Below, piece by piece: positions 9,051 to 17,410 of a stretch of DNA of 64,000 nucleotides (position 1 is its first letter; every line of letters begins with the position of its first letter). This DNA comes from Acidobacteriota bacterium. GTDB lineage: Bacteria > Acidobacteriota > Vicinamibacteria > Vicinamibacterales > Vicinamibacteraceae. The DNA is taken from the NCBI GenBank assembly GCA_020845575.1, contig JADLFL010000001.1, positions 82,518 through 146,517 of the forward strand. The letters are read 5' to 3'. A model generated the notes under the pieces. It ran no database searches and had not been told where the DNA came from. It saw nothing but the letters and a program-made list of their open reading frames with translations. Made by a program: the position numbers and the translations under genes.

Positions 9051-10520
9051 CTACTTTCTCGGAAGCGCGAGATACATCGTGTTCTCGCCGCGGTGGACGA
9101 GGAGCAGGGCGGGGCGGTCGCCCTTCGTGAGTGCGGTGCGCAGCGACTCGACGTTGGAGACCGGTGCGCCGTCGACCTCCTCGATGACATCGCCTTCGCG
9201 CAGACCTGCGGACGCCGCGCGGCCGTCGCCATCGACCGTGGCCACGAGGACGCCGCGGTTCGCGTCGATGCCGAGCTCGCGCGCCTGCGCGGGGGTGAGG
9301 GGCTGCACGCCCATGCCGAAGCCCGTCGTGTCGGATGTCGCACCGCCGCGTTCATCTGCCGGTGCCTCGTCGCCTGTCGGCTTCAGCTCACCGACCTTCA
9401 CCGTGAACGCCTGCGTCTTGCCGCCGCGCACCACGTCGAGCGACAGCTCGGTGCCGGGCTGCGTCTGCGCCACACGGTTGCGCACGTCGTTGTAGTCCTT
9501 GATGTCCTCGCCGTTGACGCGCGTGATCACGTCGCCGCGTCGCAGGCCCGCCGACGCCGCCGGCGTGTTCGGCTGCACGCCGTTCACGAGCGCACCACGC
9601 GCGCCGCTCAGACCGAGGCTCGTCGCGAGTTCGGACGTCACGGGCTGAATCGTCACGCCGAGCATGCCGCGCCGCACGCTGCCGTGATCGATCAGCTGCG
9701 TCATCACGTTGCGCGCCATGTTGGCGGGAATCGAGAAGCCGATGCCGATGTTGCCGCCCGACGGCGACAGGATCTGCGAGTTGATGCCGATCAGTTCACC
9801 GTCGGTGTTGACGAGCGCACCGCCGGAGTTGCCCTGGTTGATCGGCGCATCGGTCTGGATGAAGTCCTCGTAGGTCGTGCCGCCGGTGGCGCGGCCCTTC
9901 GCGCTCACGATGCCCATCGTCACCGTCTGACCCACGCCGAGCGGGTTGCCCACGGCAAGCACCACGTCGCCAACCGCCACGGCGTTCGAGTCGCCGAGGC
10001 TGAGCGTGCGCAGGTTCGACGCGTTCTCCAGCTTCAACACCGCAAGATCGCTCGCGGCGTCGGAACCCACGACGTCGGCCTTGAAGCTGCGCCCGTCCGT
10101 CAGTTCCACGGTGACCTGCTCGGCTCCGTCGATCACGTGGTGGTTGGTCAGCACGTAGCCGTCGGCGCGAACGATCACGCCCGAACCGAGCCCGCCGGTC
10201 CTCGGTGAGCGCCGGGGCGCCGGCACGCGGTCGCCGAAGAACTCGCGCAGCCAGTCGTCCTGCATCGGCTGGCTCACCTGCCGCACGCGCCGCTCCGACC
10301 GCACGGTGACAACGGCGGGCGTCACGCTCTCGACGATGCCGGCATAGGAGTGCGTGGCAGGCCCGAGCGCGCGCGTCGCGCTGCCTGCCTCGTGCGCCAC
10401 GGGCGCAGGATTGGTGACGGTCGCCTGTGGCGCCGCCGAATATCCAAGAAGGACGCCGGTCAGGAGCACCGCCCCCACCGCCGCGCCCTTCCGTCCGAAT
10501 CTGATGTAGTCGCTAGCCAT
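9051..10520 (-). CDS. HtrA/DegP-type periplasmic serine protease
   Basis: 489 residues. An N-terminal hydrophobic segment (about 12-30) serves as signal or anchor. The trypsin-like domain shows the catalytic triad: His128 in TNHHVIDG, Asp158 in SDLAVLKLE and Ser232 in QGNSGGALV. Two PDZ domains follow (about 260-345 and 385-480; RGMLGVTIQPV, GMGVQPLTPAQARELG). The family degrades or refolds damaged envelope proteins. The gene follows the kinase of a two-component pair with an 81-bp gap that holds three GTAA half-sites at 11-bp steps, so it is probably a target of that pair. Confidence 0.95.
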   Translation of the reverse strand: MASDYIRFGRKGAAVGAVLLTGVLLGYSAAPQATVTNPAPVAHEAGSATRALGPATHSYAGIVESVTPAVVTVRSERRVRQVSQPMQDDWLREFFGDRVPAPRRSPRTGGLGSGVIVRADGYVLTNHHVIDGAEQVTVELTDGRSFKADVVGSDAASDLAVLKLENASNLRTLSLGDSNAVAVGDVVLAVGNPLGVGQTVTMGIVSAKGRATGGTTYEDFIQTDAPINQGNSGGALVNTDGELIGINSQILSPSGGNIGIGFSIPANMARNVMTQLIDHGSVRRGMLGVTIQPVTSELATSLGLSGARGALVNGVQPNTPAASAGLRRGDVITRVNGEDIKDYNDVRNRVAQTQPGTELSLDVVRGGKTQAFTVKVGELKPTGDEAPADERGGATSDTTGFGMGVQPLTPAQARELGIDANRGVLVATVDGDGRAASAGLREGDVIEEVDGAPVSNVESLRTALTKGDRPALLLVHRGENTMYLALPRK

Positions 10521-10578
10521 AGGTCCTCGGGAAAGGAAGTCAGGAATTCCGGTCCTGAGATCTCTGACGAAGACAGGA

Positions 10579-10607
10579 TTACGCGAGTCTTACGCGGCGA
10601 TTACATC
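10579..10607 (-). promoter_or_regulatory. Three GTAA half-sites at 11-bp spacing, candidate OmpR/CpxR-type operator
   Basis: On the minus strand GTAAT-N6-GTAAG-N6-GTAAT is seen, i.e. TTAC at 10579, 10590 and 10601 on the plus strand, with shared flanking GCG. Direct repeats of about one helical turn are the usual binding pattern for OmpR-family regulators, and GTAAA-N5-GTAAA is the CpxR box in enterobacteria. The site is 60-85 bp ahead of the HtrA start and touches the kinase stop codon. The role is inferred. Confidence 0.5.
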
Positions 10608-12019
10608 TGTGACAGGGACGGCGCATCGAGGGGCAGACGGACCTCGAATCGCGTGCCGACACCCGTCGTCGACGTGACAGCAACGGATCCGCCGTGCGCT
10701 TCGACGATGGCCTTCACGAGGCTCAGGCCCAGGCCCAGTCCGCGCGTGGCGCGGCTGCGATCGCCACGGTACAGGCGTTCCCAGATGTGCGGCAGTTCGT
10801 CGGCGGGGATGCCCGAGCCCGTGTCCGTCACGGCGATCGACGCCTCGTGGCCGTCGCGGCGGCCGTCGATCGCGATCCGCCCGCCGGGTGCCGTGTACTT
10901 CACCGCGTTGTCGACGAGATTGGCGAGCACCTGGCGCAGGCGCGCGCGATCGACGGAGACGACGAGATCGGGTGCCACGTCGGTGGCGATCACCAGACCG
11001 TTCTCGTCGGCCACGTCCTCATAGAGATCGAGCGTCTGCCGCACGACGTCCGCGAGCGCCACGGGCTCGCGTCGCAGCGCCATCGTGCCCGTCTCGGCTT
11101 CGGAGATGTCCATCAGCGAGTGCAGCATCCTGTCCACGCTGTCTGCCTCTTCGACGCACTCGGCCAATGCCGCGCGCATGCGCTCGGCGTCACCCGACGC
11201 GAGCGCCGATTCGGCGATTCCGCGCAGGCGCGTGAGCGGCGTGCGCAGGTCGTGCGCCACGTTGTCGAGCGCGCCGCGCATGCCGGTCACCACGCGATCG
11301 ATCCGATCCAGCATCGCGTTGACCAGCCCTCCCAGCTCACCCAGCGCATCGTCGGGATTGGATGGCGGCACGCGCGCATCGGTGCGTCCTGTCCGGACGA
11401 TGCCGCGCACCGTGTCGGCCAGCGCGCGCACTGGCCGCAGGCCCGACCACGTGATCGCCACGCCACCCGCGAACGCGATTATCAGGACGAGCGCGAGGTC
11501 GATGAGCAGCACGCGCCTGAATCGCTGGAGCACTTCGTTGCGACGCTCGGTGCTGCGTCCCACCTGGAGCAGTGTGCCGTCGCCGAGCCTGACCGATGCC
11601 ACTTCGAGCACCTCGCCCGTCGAACCGATCGGCAGCGTGGACCACGTTTCCTCGCCCAATTGGCGAGGTGTCTCGACCCGCGAGAGGTCGAGGCGACGCC
11701 ATTGCTGCGGCATGCTGTAGAACACCAGCTCCTGTCCGGGGCCGACGGTGCGGACCAGCATCGAGCCGGGCGCCATCGCGAGCGTGCCGTCCTGGATCTC
11801 GCGCGCCAGCGCCTGCACGCCGCCGCGCACGTACGCGCGGGCGTACTGCACGAGGGCCGTGTCGATCGCGTCGTGATCGTAGCGACGAAGTGATGCCGAG
11901 AGCAGGACGTACGTGAGCGCGACGAGGGCCAGCGCACTGGCCACGAAGGCCACCGCGTACCAGAGCGCGAGGCGCAGGCCGAGCGCGTCGCGCAGGCCGT
12001 CACGCCACCTTGACGACAT
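10601..12019 (-). CDS. Sensor histidine kinase, envelope-stress type
   Basis: 472 residues. Two membrane helices (about 15-38 and 165-188) frame a periplasmic sensor of about 125 residues; a HAMP domain follows, then a HisKA domain with the phospho-acceptor His in NVAHDLRTPLTRL. The ATPase domain has NLVDNAVKYTAP, DTGSGIP and GLGLGLSLVKAI. It overlaps its upstream partner regulator by 20 bp and is followed by HtrA, giving the order regulator-kinase-protease. This order resembles Cpx-like envelope-stress operons. The signal sensed is unknown. Confidence 0.93.
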   Translation of the reverse strand: MSSRWRDGLRDALGLRLALWYAVAFVASALALVALTYVLLSASLRRYDHDAIDTALVQYARAYVRGGVQALAREIQDGTLAMAPGSMLVRTVGPGQELVFYSMPQQWRRLDLSRVETPRQLGEETWSTLPIGSTGEVLEVASVRLGDGTLLQVGRSTERRNEVLQRFRRVLLIDLALVLIIAFAGGVAITWSGLRPVRALADTVRGIVRTGRTDARVPPSNPDDALGELGGLVNAMLDRIDRVVTGMRGALDNVAHDLRTPLTRLRGIAESALASGDAERMRAALAECVEEADSVDRMLHSLMDISEAETGTMALRREPVALADVVRQTLDLYEDVADENGLVIATDVAPDLVVSVDRARLRQVLANLVDNAVKYTAPGGRIAIDGRRDGHEASIAVTDTGSGIPADELPHIWERLYRGDRSRATRGLGLGLSLVKAIVEAHGGSVAVTSTTGVGTRFEVRLPLDAPSLSQM

Positions 12020-12674
12020 AACCCACTCCGCGCACGGTGTGAATCAGCTTCGACTCGAAGCCGCGGTCCACCTTCTCGCGCAGGCGGAACACCAGTACGT
12101 CGACGACGTTGGTGCCGGGATCGAAGGAGTAGTCCCACACGTGCGACAGGATCATCGTCTTGGAGACGACGCGGCCCGCGTGGCGCATCAGGTACTCCAG
12201 CAGCGTGAACTCGCGCGGACGCAGTTCGATGACGCGGCCCTCGCGCGTGGCCGTCCGCGACACGAGATCGAGGTGCAGGTCACCAACGGTGAGCTGCGTG
12301 GCGACAGGCGCCTGCGTGGCGCGACGGATCAGCGCGTTCACGCGCGCGAGGAGTTCGGGGAAGGCGAACGGCTTCGTGAGGTAGTCGTCGCCGCCGGCGG
12401 TGAGTCCGTTGACGCGGTCGTCGACCGAGTGCCTGGCGCTCAGGATGAGGACGGGCGTGAGCACGCCGCGCTGGCGCATCCGCTGGATCAACTCCAGGCC
12501 GTCGAGCCGCGGCAGCATCAGGTCGACGATGGCCACGTCGTGCTTGCCGAACGTCGCGAGATCCAGCCCCGTCTCGCCCTCGGCGGCCCGATCCACCACG
12601 AACCCCGCCTCACGCAGTCCATTGGCCACGAACTCCGCAATTCGGGAATCGTCCTCCACCAGCAGCGCGCGCAC
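12000..12674 (-). CDS. OmpR-family response regulator
   Basis: 224 residues with a GTG start. The receiver domain (1-115) has the acidic cluster EDD near residue 8, the phospho-acceptor Asp in VAIVDLMLPRLDG and the Lys of LTKPFAFPEL. The OmpR winged helix follows (about 125-222; ELRPREFTLLEYLMRHAG, DVLVFRLREKVDRG). The start is preceded by TAACAT six bases away and no Shine-Dalgarno sequence, suggesting a leaderless message. It is divergent from the DUF167 gene and forms an operon with the kinase and HtrA downstream. Confidence 0.93.
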   Translation of the reverse strand: MRALLVEDDSRIAEFVANGLREAGFVVDRAAEGETGLDLATFGKHDVAIVDLMLPRLDGLELIQRMRQRGVLTPVLILSARHSVDDRVNGLTAGGDDYLTKPFAFPELLARVNALIRRATQAPVATQLTVGDLHLDLVSRTATREGRVIELRPREFTLLEYLMRHAGRVVSKTMILSHVWDYSFDPGTNVVDVLVFRLREKVDRGFESKLIHTVRGVGYVVKVA

Positions 12675-12680
12675 GGGGCC

Positions 12681-12715
12681 ATGTTAGGACAGAGGAGAGA
12701 AGGGTGCGAGATACT
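12681..12715. promoter_or_regulatory. Divergent -10 boxes of two apparently leaderless genes
   Basis: On the minus strand TAACAT (12686 to 12681) sits 6 nt before the GTG of the response regulator. On the plus strand GATACT (12710-12715) sits 6 nt before a GTG of the DUF167 gene. Both spacings suit transcription starting at the start codon. No clear -35 box is seen for either. Confidence 0.45.
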
Positions 12716-12721
12716 GCACGG

Positions 12722-13012
12722 GTGCGCGCGCAGGATGAGGGCGTGACGATCGAGGTTCGCGTGATTCCGCGGGCCGTGCGGTCGGGGGTGGCGGGGACGC
12801 GCGACGGGGCGGTGCTCGTGCGGCTTGCGGCGGCGCCTGTCGATGGTGCGGCCAATGCCGCGCTCGTCGACGTGCTCGCGGAGGCGTTCGACATCCCGAA
12901 GCGGCATGTCGCGATCGTGTCCGGGGAGCGGGCGCGCCGGAAGCGCGTGCGTCTCGCGGGCGTGACCGATGCGCAGGTACAGGCTGTTGTGTCTGCTGGT
13001 GAGACCACGTAG
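12722..13012 (+). CDS. DUF167/YggU family protein
   Basis: 96 residues from the GTG favoured by the GATACT box; an earlier in-frame GTG at 12704 would add six residues. The typical DUF167 pattern is present: an N-terminal strand VTIEVRVIPRAVRSGV, a GAVLVRLAAAPVDGAANAALV segment with the conserved P-x-x-G-x-A-N, and IPKRHVAIVSGERARRKRV. The family is small, widespread and of unknown biochemical function. No partner gene is obvious. Confidence 0.85.
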   Translation: MRAQDEGVTIEVRVIPRAVRSGVAGTRDGAVLVRLAAAPVDGAANAALVDVLAEAFDIPKRHVAIVSGERARRKRVRLAGVTDAQVQAVVSAGETT

Positions 13013-13028
13013 AACGGACGTGTCGACA

Positions 13029-14549
13029 ATGAACAGCACACCACCATCTCCTTCGTCTGCCATGCGTGCCGGTGTCACTCGTCGTCAGGCGATCGGCTTC
13101 TGCGTGGCGCCGCTCGCCCTTGCGGCGGCACACGCGCCGGGCACCGGGCACCGGGCATCGGGCACCGGCAGCGCCGGTTCTCAGGCCGTCAGGGCGAGCC
13201 GACCGACGGACATCCGGATCGTTGACGCCACGTACGACTTCGAGCGCCACACGTACCGCGCACCGTACATGTTCGGCGGACGCTCGGTCGATCGCGTGAC
13301 GCTGCTGAACGTCCACGTGCGCGTGCGCACGGGCAGCGGCATCGAATCGACGGGGTTCGGATCGATGACGCTCGGCAACGCGTGGGCGTATCCGAAGGCC
13401 TCGCAGGACGAGGGGCTCGGCGCGATGATGGCACTCGCCGAGTCGTGCCGCACGCTCACCGCGGCGTGCGACGAGGAGGGGCATCCGCTCGATCTGTGGC
13501 GTGTGCTCGAACCGGCGTACCTGCGCGCCGCTGTCGACCTCACGCGCACGCGTGCCCTGACGCACCCGATCCCGCCGCTGTGTACGCTCGTCGTGGCCAG
13601 CCCCTTCGACGCCGCGATCCACGACGCCTACGGCAAGGCGTTCGGCGTCAGCAGCTACGCCACGTATTCGAAGGCGCACGTGCGCCACGATCTCTCGCGC
13701 GATCTCGGTCCGCGCTTCGCCGGCGAATACCTCGATCGCTACGTGCCCGTTGCGCCGCGCGCCGAGACGCCTGTCTTCCATTCGGTTGGTGCGAGCGATG
13801 CCATCGAGTCGTCCGACGTGAAGACGCGCCTCGACGATGGGCTGCCGAACACGCTGGCGGAGTGGATCGCGCGCGACGGCCTGACGCATTTCAAGATCAA
13901 GTTGAACGGCGGCAACGAGGCGCAGGACTTCGATCGCATCACGCGGATCGATCGCGTGGCGCGCGAGGCGATGACCGCCAGGCGCGTCGACGACTGGAAC
14001 TACCTGCTCGACTTCAACGAGGGGTGCCCGAACGTGGAGTACCTGCTCGCGCTGCTGCGCAAGGTGCGCGAGGCAACGCCGGACGGCTTCCGCCGCATCA
14101 AGTACGTGGAGCAGCCGACGTCGCGCGACCTCGCCACCGATCGCGCCAACGTCATGCACGAGGCATCGAAGCTTCTCCCCGTCGTCGTCGACGAGGGGCT
14201 CATCGACCTCGAGTCGCTGCTCATCGCGCGCGAGATGGGGTACACGGGCGTGGCGCTGAAGGCGTGCAAGGGGCAGAGCCAGGCGATGCTGATGGCGGCC
14301 GCCGCGCAGAAGTACGGCATGTTCCTGTGCGTGCAGGACCTCACGTGCCCCGGCGCGTCGCTGATCCAGTCGGCGGGTATCGCCGCGCGCGTGCCGGGCA
14401 ACGCCGGCATCGAAGCCAATGCGCGCCAGTTCGTACCCTCGGCCAGCGCCGCATGGGAGCCCCGCTTCCCGGGTTTGTTCAAGATCCGCAATGGCGTGAT
14501 GCGCACCGGCCAGCTGACCGGGCCGGGTCTCTCGGCCATCGCGCCGTAG
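13029..14549 (+). CDS. Tat-exported enolase-superfamily protein (mandelate racemase/muconate lactonizing-like)
   Basis: 506 residues. The ATG at the start gives a twin-arginine-type leader (VTRRQAIGFCVAPLALAAA); an in-frame start further upstream would overlap the previous gene. The barrel part shows the superfamily's acid/base residues: KIKLNGG, DFNEGC (metal ligand), YVEQP (metal ligand) and VVDEGLID. The C-terminal half (GVALKACKGQSQAMLMAAAA, QDLTCPGASLIQSA) agrees. The reaction is abstraction of a proton alpha to a carboxylate; the substrate is unknown. Oddity: an intergenic heptad repeat is embedded just after the leader, encoding HAPGTGHRASGTG. Confidence 0.8.
   Translation: MNSTPPSPSSAMRAGVTRRQAIGFCVAPLALAAAHAPGTGHRASGTGSAGSQAVRASRPTDIRIVDATYDFERHTYRAPYMFGGRSVDRVTLLNVHVRVRTGSGIESTGFGSMTLGNAWAYPKASQDEGLGAMMALAESCRTLTAACDEEGHPLDLWRVLEPAYLRAAVDLTRTRALTHPIPPLCTLVVASPFDAAIHDAYGKAFGVSSYATYSKAHVRHDLSRDLGPRFAGEYLDRYVPVAPRAETPVFHSVGASDAIESSDVKTRLDDGLPNTLAEWIARDGLTHFKIKLNGGNEAQDFDRITRIDRVAREAMTARRVDDWNYLLDFNEGCPNVEYLLALLRKVREATPDGFRRIKYVEQPTSRDLATDRANVMHEASKLLPVVVDEGLIDLESLLIAREMGYTGVALKACKGQSQAMLMAAAAQKYGMFLCVQDLTCPGASLIQSAGIAARVPGNAGIEANARQFVPSASAAWEPRFPGLFKIRNGVMRTGQLTGPGLSAIAP
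13136..13168. repeat. GGGCACC heptad array inside a coding region
   Basis: Four to five imperfect units of GGGCACC/GGGCATC lie in frame between the Tat leader and the mature part of the enolase-superfamily gene. The same unit is found in the gap at 8926-8943. The insertion lengthens the linker with Gly/His/Thr-rich residues and keeps the frame. Confidence 0.65.
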
Positions 14550-14552
14550 CAA

Positions 14553-14574
14553 GGGGCCGGGCAAGGCCGGCCCC
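14553..14574. repeat. GGGGCCGG hairpin after the enolase-like gene
   Basis: An 8-bp GC stem GGGGCCGG/CCGGCCCC with a 6-nt loop starts 3 bases behind the stop codon. It belongs to the GGGCCGGGC palindrome family of this window. It may act as a terminator, but there is no T run. Confidence 0.6.
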
Positions 14575-14598
14575 CACGCCGTGGCGGCGATGGTCCCC

Positions 14599-14630
14599 CG
14601 GTTGCCGGCTTGCCGATTGCCGGTTGCCGG
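14599..14630. repeat. GGTTGCC heptad array
   Basis: Four imperfect heptads of the CGGTTGC/CGGCTTG/CCGATTG type lie ahead of the ECF sigma gene. They are close to the minus-oriented arm at 9006-9039. Confidence 0.65.
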
Positions 14631-14639
14631 ATCTCTACT

Positions 14640-14667
14640 GAAACTTTCCCCATCCTCCCGTGTATGT
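14640..14667 (+). promoter_or_regulatory. Candidate ECF-type promoter of the sigma gene
   Basis: GAAACTT at 14640-14646 followed after 15 nt by GTATGT resembles ECF promoters, whose -35 element is of the GGAACTT/GAAACTT type. The start codon follows only 8 bases after the -10 element. ECF sigma genes often drive their own operon; that is inferred here. Confidence 0.35.
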
Positions 14668-14674
14668 GACGTAG

Positions 14675-15214
14675 ATGGCCGGCGGTGGCGACCCGACGGG
14701 CGCGCCAGGCGCGGCCGAATTCGATGCGTTCGTTCGTGAGTACCAGGACATGGTCTTCGCCGTGGCCGTTCGGCTGCTCGGCGACGAGGCCGACGCGGAA
14801 GACGTGGCCCAGACGGTGTTCCTGCGTGCGTTCGAGCGGTTCGCGTCGATTGGTTCCGACGCGCGCGTGGCGGGTTGGCTCAAGGCGGTGGCGACCAATC
14901 TCTGCCTGAATCACCTGGAGCGCCATCGGGCGCGGTGGCGGTTGTTCAGCGAGATGGGCGACACGGCGGACACGACCTACGACGTGCCGAGCGCCGGCGC
15001 GGGGCCTGACGAGGCCCTCGACGAGTCGGAGCGGCAGGCGCGGCTGGAAGCGGCGTTGCGCGAACTGCCACCGCACCAGCGCGTGCCGATCGTGCTGTTC
15101 CACTTCGAGCAGCATGGGTACGACGACATCGCCCGCCTGCTCGGCGTGTCGGTGAGCAAGGTGAAGACGGACATGCATCGCGGACGCCTCGCGCTCCGCA
15201 GGTGGTTGTCATGA
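14675..15214 (+). CDS. ECF-type RNA polymerase sigma factor
   Basis: 179 residues. Region 2 (about 18-85) has YQDMVFAVAVRLLGDEADAE followed by DVAQTVFLRAFERF. Region 4 (about 122-175) has LRELPPHQRVPIVLFHFEQ, YDDIARLLGVSVSKV and a final RGRLALRRWL. There is no region 1.1 or 3, as usual for ECF factors. The stop overlaps the next start (ATGA), so it is co-translated with a small membrane protein that is probably its regulator. Confidence 0.92.
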   Translation: MAGGGDPTGAPGAAEFDAFVREYQDMVFAVAVRLLGDEADAEDVAQTVFLRAFERFASIGSDARVAGWLKAVATNLCLNHLERHRARWRLFSEMGDTADTTYDVPSAGAGPDEALDESERQARLEAALRELPPHQRVPIVLFHFEQHGYDDIARLLGVSVSKVKTDMHRGRLALRRWLS

Positions 15215-15663
15215 CGAAAGACGAGGGAGCACTCGAACGGCAGGTGCAGCGGGCCCTCGCGGCGTTGCCGCCACCGCGCGCGCCACGCACGCTGCGGCCG
15301 CGCGTGATGGCGGCCGTGACGCCGGTGGTCGGTCGTCCGTGGTTCACATGGCCGTGGCCGGTACAGGTCGCGGCGGCGACGGCGCTGTGCCTGGTGGTGG
15401 GCGTGCTCGTGTGGCAGTGGCCCGCGCTCGTGGCGGCGATCGCCCCGTCGCTGCCCGCGCCCGTCCACGAAGGCACGACGCGCGTGGTGGCACTCGCCGA
15501 AGCCAACCACGCGCTGATGAAGTTGTTGCAGTTGACGTGGACGGGCGTCGTGGCGCCCGTGGCGCGTTTCGCACTGGTGATTTCGGTCCTGTTGTGCACC
15601 GCGTGCGCGGTGTGTCTGGCGGCTCTGAGCCGCGTCGCCCTTGGAGGGGCTTCCCAGTCATGA
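15211..15663 (+). CDS. Small membrane protein, possible anti-sigma factor
   Basis: 150 residues. The ATG that overlaps the sigma stop was preferred to a GTG three codons earlier. The N-terminal 50 residues are cytoplasmic in character (LERQVQRALAALPPPRAPRT); two hydrophobic segments follow (about 53-85 and 118-142). The zinc-binding HxxxCxxC motif of common anti-sigma factors is absent. Position between an ECF sigma gene and an envelope protein, with overlaps on both sides, suggests control of the sigma factor, but the family is not recognised. Confidence 0.55.
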   Translation: MTKDEGALERQVQRALAALPPPRAPRTLRPRVMAAVTPVVGRPWFTWPWPVQVAAATALCLVVGVLVWQWPALVAAIAPSLPAPVHEGTTRVVALAEANHALMKLLQLTWTGVVAPVARFALVISVLLCTACAVCLAALSRVALGGASQS

Positions 15664-17306
15664 CCAGACGACTCCGACTGGTGTCCACGATCGTGCTGTG
15701 CGCGATGTCGGCAACGGCGTTCGCGCAGTCCGATACGCCGGTGTCACCCGCGCCGAACGCTCCGGCGGTGCGCAGCGAGGCCGTGCCTCCGCCCGAGGCG
15801 GGAGCGCGCATCACGCGTATCGACGGACCGTGCGACGGCTATCACTCCGGCCCCGGGTTCCGTCTCGGTCAGGACCACGTGGTGCGCCAGGGCGAGGTCG
15901 TGCGCGATTTCGCCGTCGTGCTCGGCAACGCGGTGGTCGAGGGCGCCGTCTGCGGCGACCTGTCGGTCACGCTCGGCGACGTGCGTCTCGGCCCCGAGGC
16001 GTTCGTCGAGGGGCAGCTGGTCGTCGTTGGCGGCACCGTCACCATCGAGCCTGGCGCCACGGTACGCGGCGAACTCGTCGTCGTGGCGGGAGCCGTCGAC
16101 GCGCCGGCGGACTTCCGTCCGGGTCGCGAGCAGATCCTCGTCGGTATTCCGGTGATCGGCACGCAGGCGCGGCTCGTCGTGCCGTACGTCACGCGCGGGC
16201 TGCTGCTCGGCCGGCTGATCGTGCCGGACATGGCCTGGGTGTGGTGGATCGTGGCCGTCGTGTTCTTCGTGCAGGCGCTCATCAACCTGCTCTTCCCACG
16301 TGCCACGGCGTCGGCCACCGCGATCATCGTGGATCGCCCGCTGAGCACGTTCCTCGCCGGACTGCTCGTCATCGTGCTGACGGCACCGGTCGTGGCATTG
16401 CTGGCCGTGACGGTGATTGGTCTGGCGGCGCTGCCCGTGCTGTTCGGCGCGCTGATCATCGCGTGGATCGTCGGCAAGATCGCCGTGGGGCGCTGGATCG
16501 GATCCCGCCTGTTCGAGCAGGACGATCCCGACAGCCGGATGGAAGGCACGCGATCGTTCGCCATCGGCTTCGTGGTGCTGACCATCGTCGCGATGATCCC
16601 CGTGCTCGGCATCGTGGTGTGGGGCCTGACGAGCGTGCTCGGGCTGGGCTCCGCCGCGATGGCGTTCGTGCGCGGGTTCCGGCGTGAGAACCCGCCGCCC
16701 GTGCGCGTTCCGCCGCCCGCGCCACCTCCGCCGCCCGTGGGGACGCCCTACGAGACGGCCGCCGTCGGTGCCGCTCCTCTGGCCGGATTCGACGAGGCGG
16801 CCGCGCCGCTGGACATGTCAGGTGGTGCTGACGGATTCGCCATGCCGCCACCCGCGTTCGCCGGCGTGCCGCCGATGGCCCGGGCGGGTGCGGCGCCGTC
16901 GGCCGCCGGGCGCGCGCTGCTGGCGTTTCCACGCGCGGACCTCGGCCCGCGCGCCGGCGCGTTCCTGCTCGACGTACTGATCGTCGCGGTCGTCGCGTCG
17001 ACGATCGGCGGGCGCGATCCCGATGACTTCATCGTGCCGCTGCTGCTCGTGTACCACATCGCGTTCTGGCTCTGGAAGTCGACCACCGTCGGCGGGATCA
17101 TCTGCCAGTTGCGCGTGGTGCGCGTCGACGGTGCGGAGCTGCGCCTGGTGGACGCCCTGGTGCGTGCCCTCGTCGCCATCTTCTCCCTGGGCGCCTTCGG
17201 CCTCGGCGTCCTCGCGATCACGCGCGACCCCGAACGCCAGTCCTGGCACGACCGCGTCGCCGGCACCCTCGTCGTGCGCGTGCCACGAAACTATCCGCTG
17301 CCATAG
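15660..17306 (+). CDS. Exported polymer-like and RDD-domain membrane protein
   Basis: 548 residues starting at the ATG that overlaps the previous stop; a signal peptide (LRLVSTIVLCAMSATAFAQ) supports it. Residues about 60-165 are a repetitive beta-solenoid stretch of bactofilin type (GNAVVEGAVCGDLSVTLGDV, GGTVTIEPGATVRGELVVVA). Several membrane helices follow (about 200-340), then a Pro-rich linker (PPPVRVPPPAPPPPPVG) and a C-terminal RDD domain (RAGAFLLDVLIVAVV, CQLRVVRVDGAELRLVDALV, SWHDRVAGTLVV). It completes the sigma factor operon and is a plausible envelope effector or sensor. Function unknown. Confidence 0.7.
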   Translation: MTRRLRLVSTIVLCAMSATAFAQSDTPVSPAPNAPAVRSEAVPPPEAGARITRIDGPCDGYHSGPGFRLGQDHVVRQGEVVRDFAVVLGNAVVEGAVCGDLSVTLGDVRLGPEAFVEGQLVVVGGTVTIEPGATVRGELVVVAGAVDAPADFRPGREQILVGIPVIGTQARLVVPYVTRGLLLGRLIVPDMAWVWWIVAVVFFVQALINLLFPRATASATAIIVDRPLSTFLAGLLVIVLTAPVVALLAVTVIGLAALPVLFGALIIAWIVGKIAVGRWIGSRLFEQDDPDSRMEGTRSFAIGFVVLTIVAMIPVLGIVVWGLTSVLGLGSAAMAFVRGFRRENPPPVRVPPPAPPPPPVGTPYETAAVGAAPLAGFDEAAAPLDMSGGADGFAMPPPAFAGVPPMARAGAAPSAAGRALLAFPRADLGPRAGAFLLDVLIVAVVASTIGGRDPDDFIVPLLLVYHIAFWLWKSTTVGGIICQLRVVRVDGAELRLVDALVRALVAIFSLGAFGLGVLAITRDPERQSWHDRVAGTLVVRVPRNYPLP

Positions 17307-17321
17307 GGAGGACGGGGAGAG

Positions 17322-17396
17322 CGGCAACCGGCAAACCGGAACAACTGTTCGAGCCCGGGCGTCCGGTTGCCCGTTGCCGGTTGCCCGTTGCCGGCC
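17322..17396. repeat. Heptad-array inverted repeat before the NtrC-type gene
   Basis: An arm of GGCAACC-type units (17322-17339) is mirrored by GGTTGCC/CGTTGCC units (17364-17396). The arrangement matches the one at 8926-9039. It fills most of the 104-bp gap. Confidence 0.7.
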
Positions 17397-17398
17397 GG

Positions 17399-17404
17399 TA
17401 TACT
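17399..17404 (+). promoter_or_regulatory. TATACT -10 box of an apparently leaderless gene
   Basis: TATACT is followed by six C-rich bases and then the ATG of the NtrC-type regulator. The expected transcription start coincides with the start codon and there is no Shine-Dalgarno sequence. The -35 position falls inside the heptad repeat. Confidence 0.5.
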
Positions 17405-17410
17405 CCCCCC

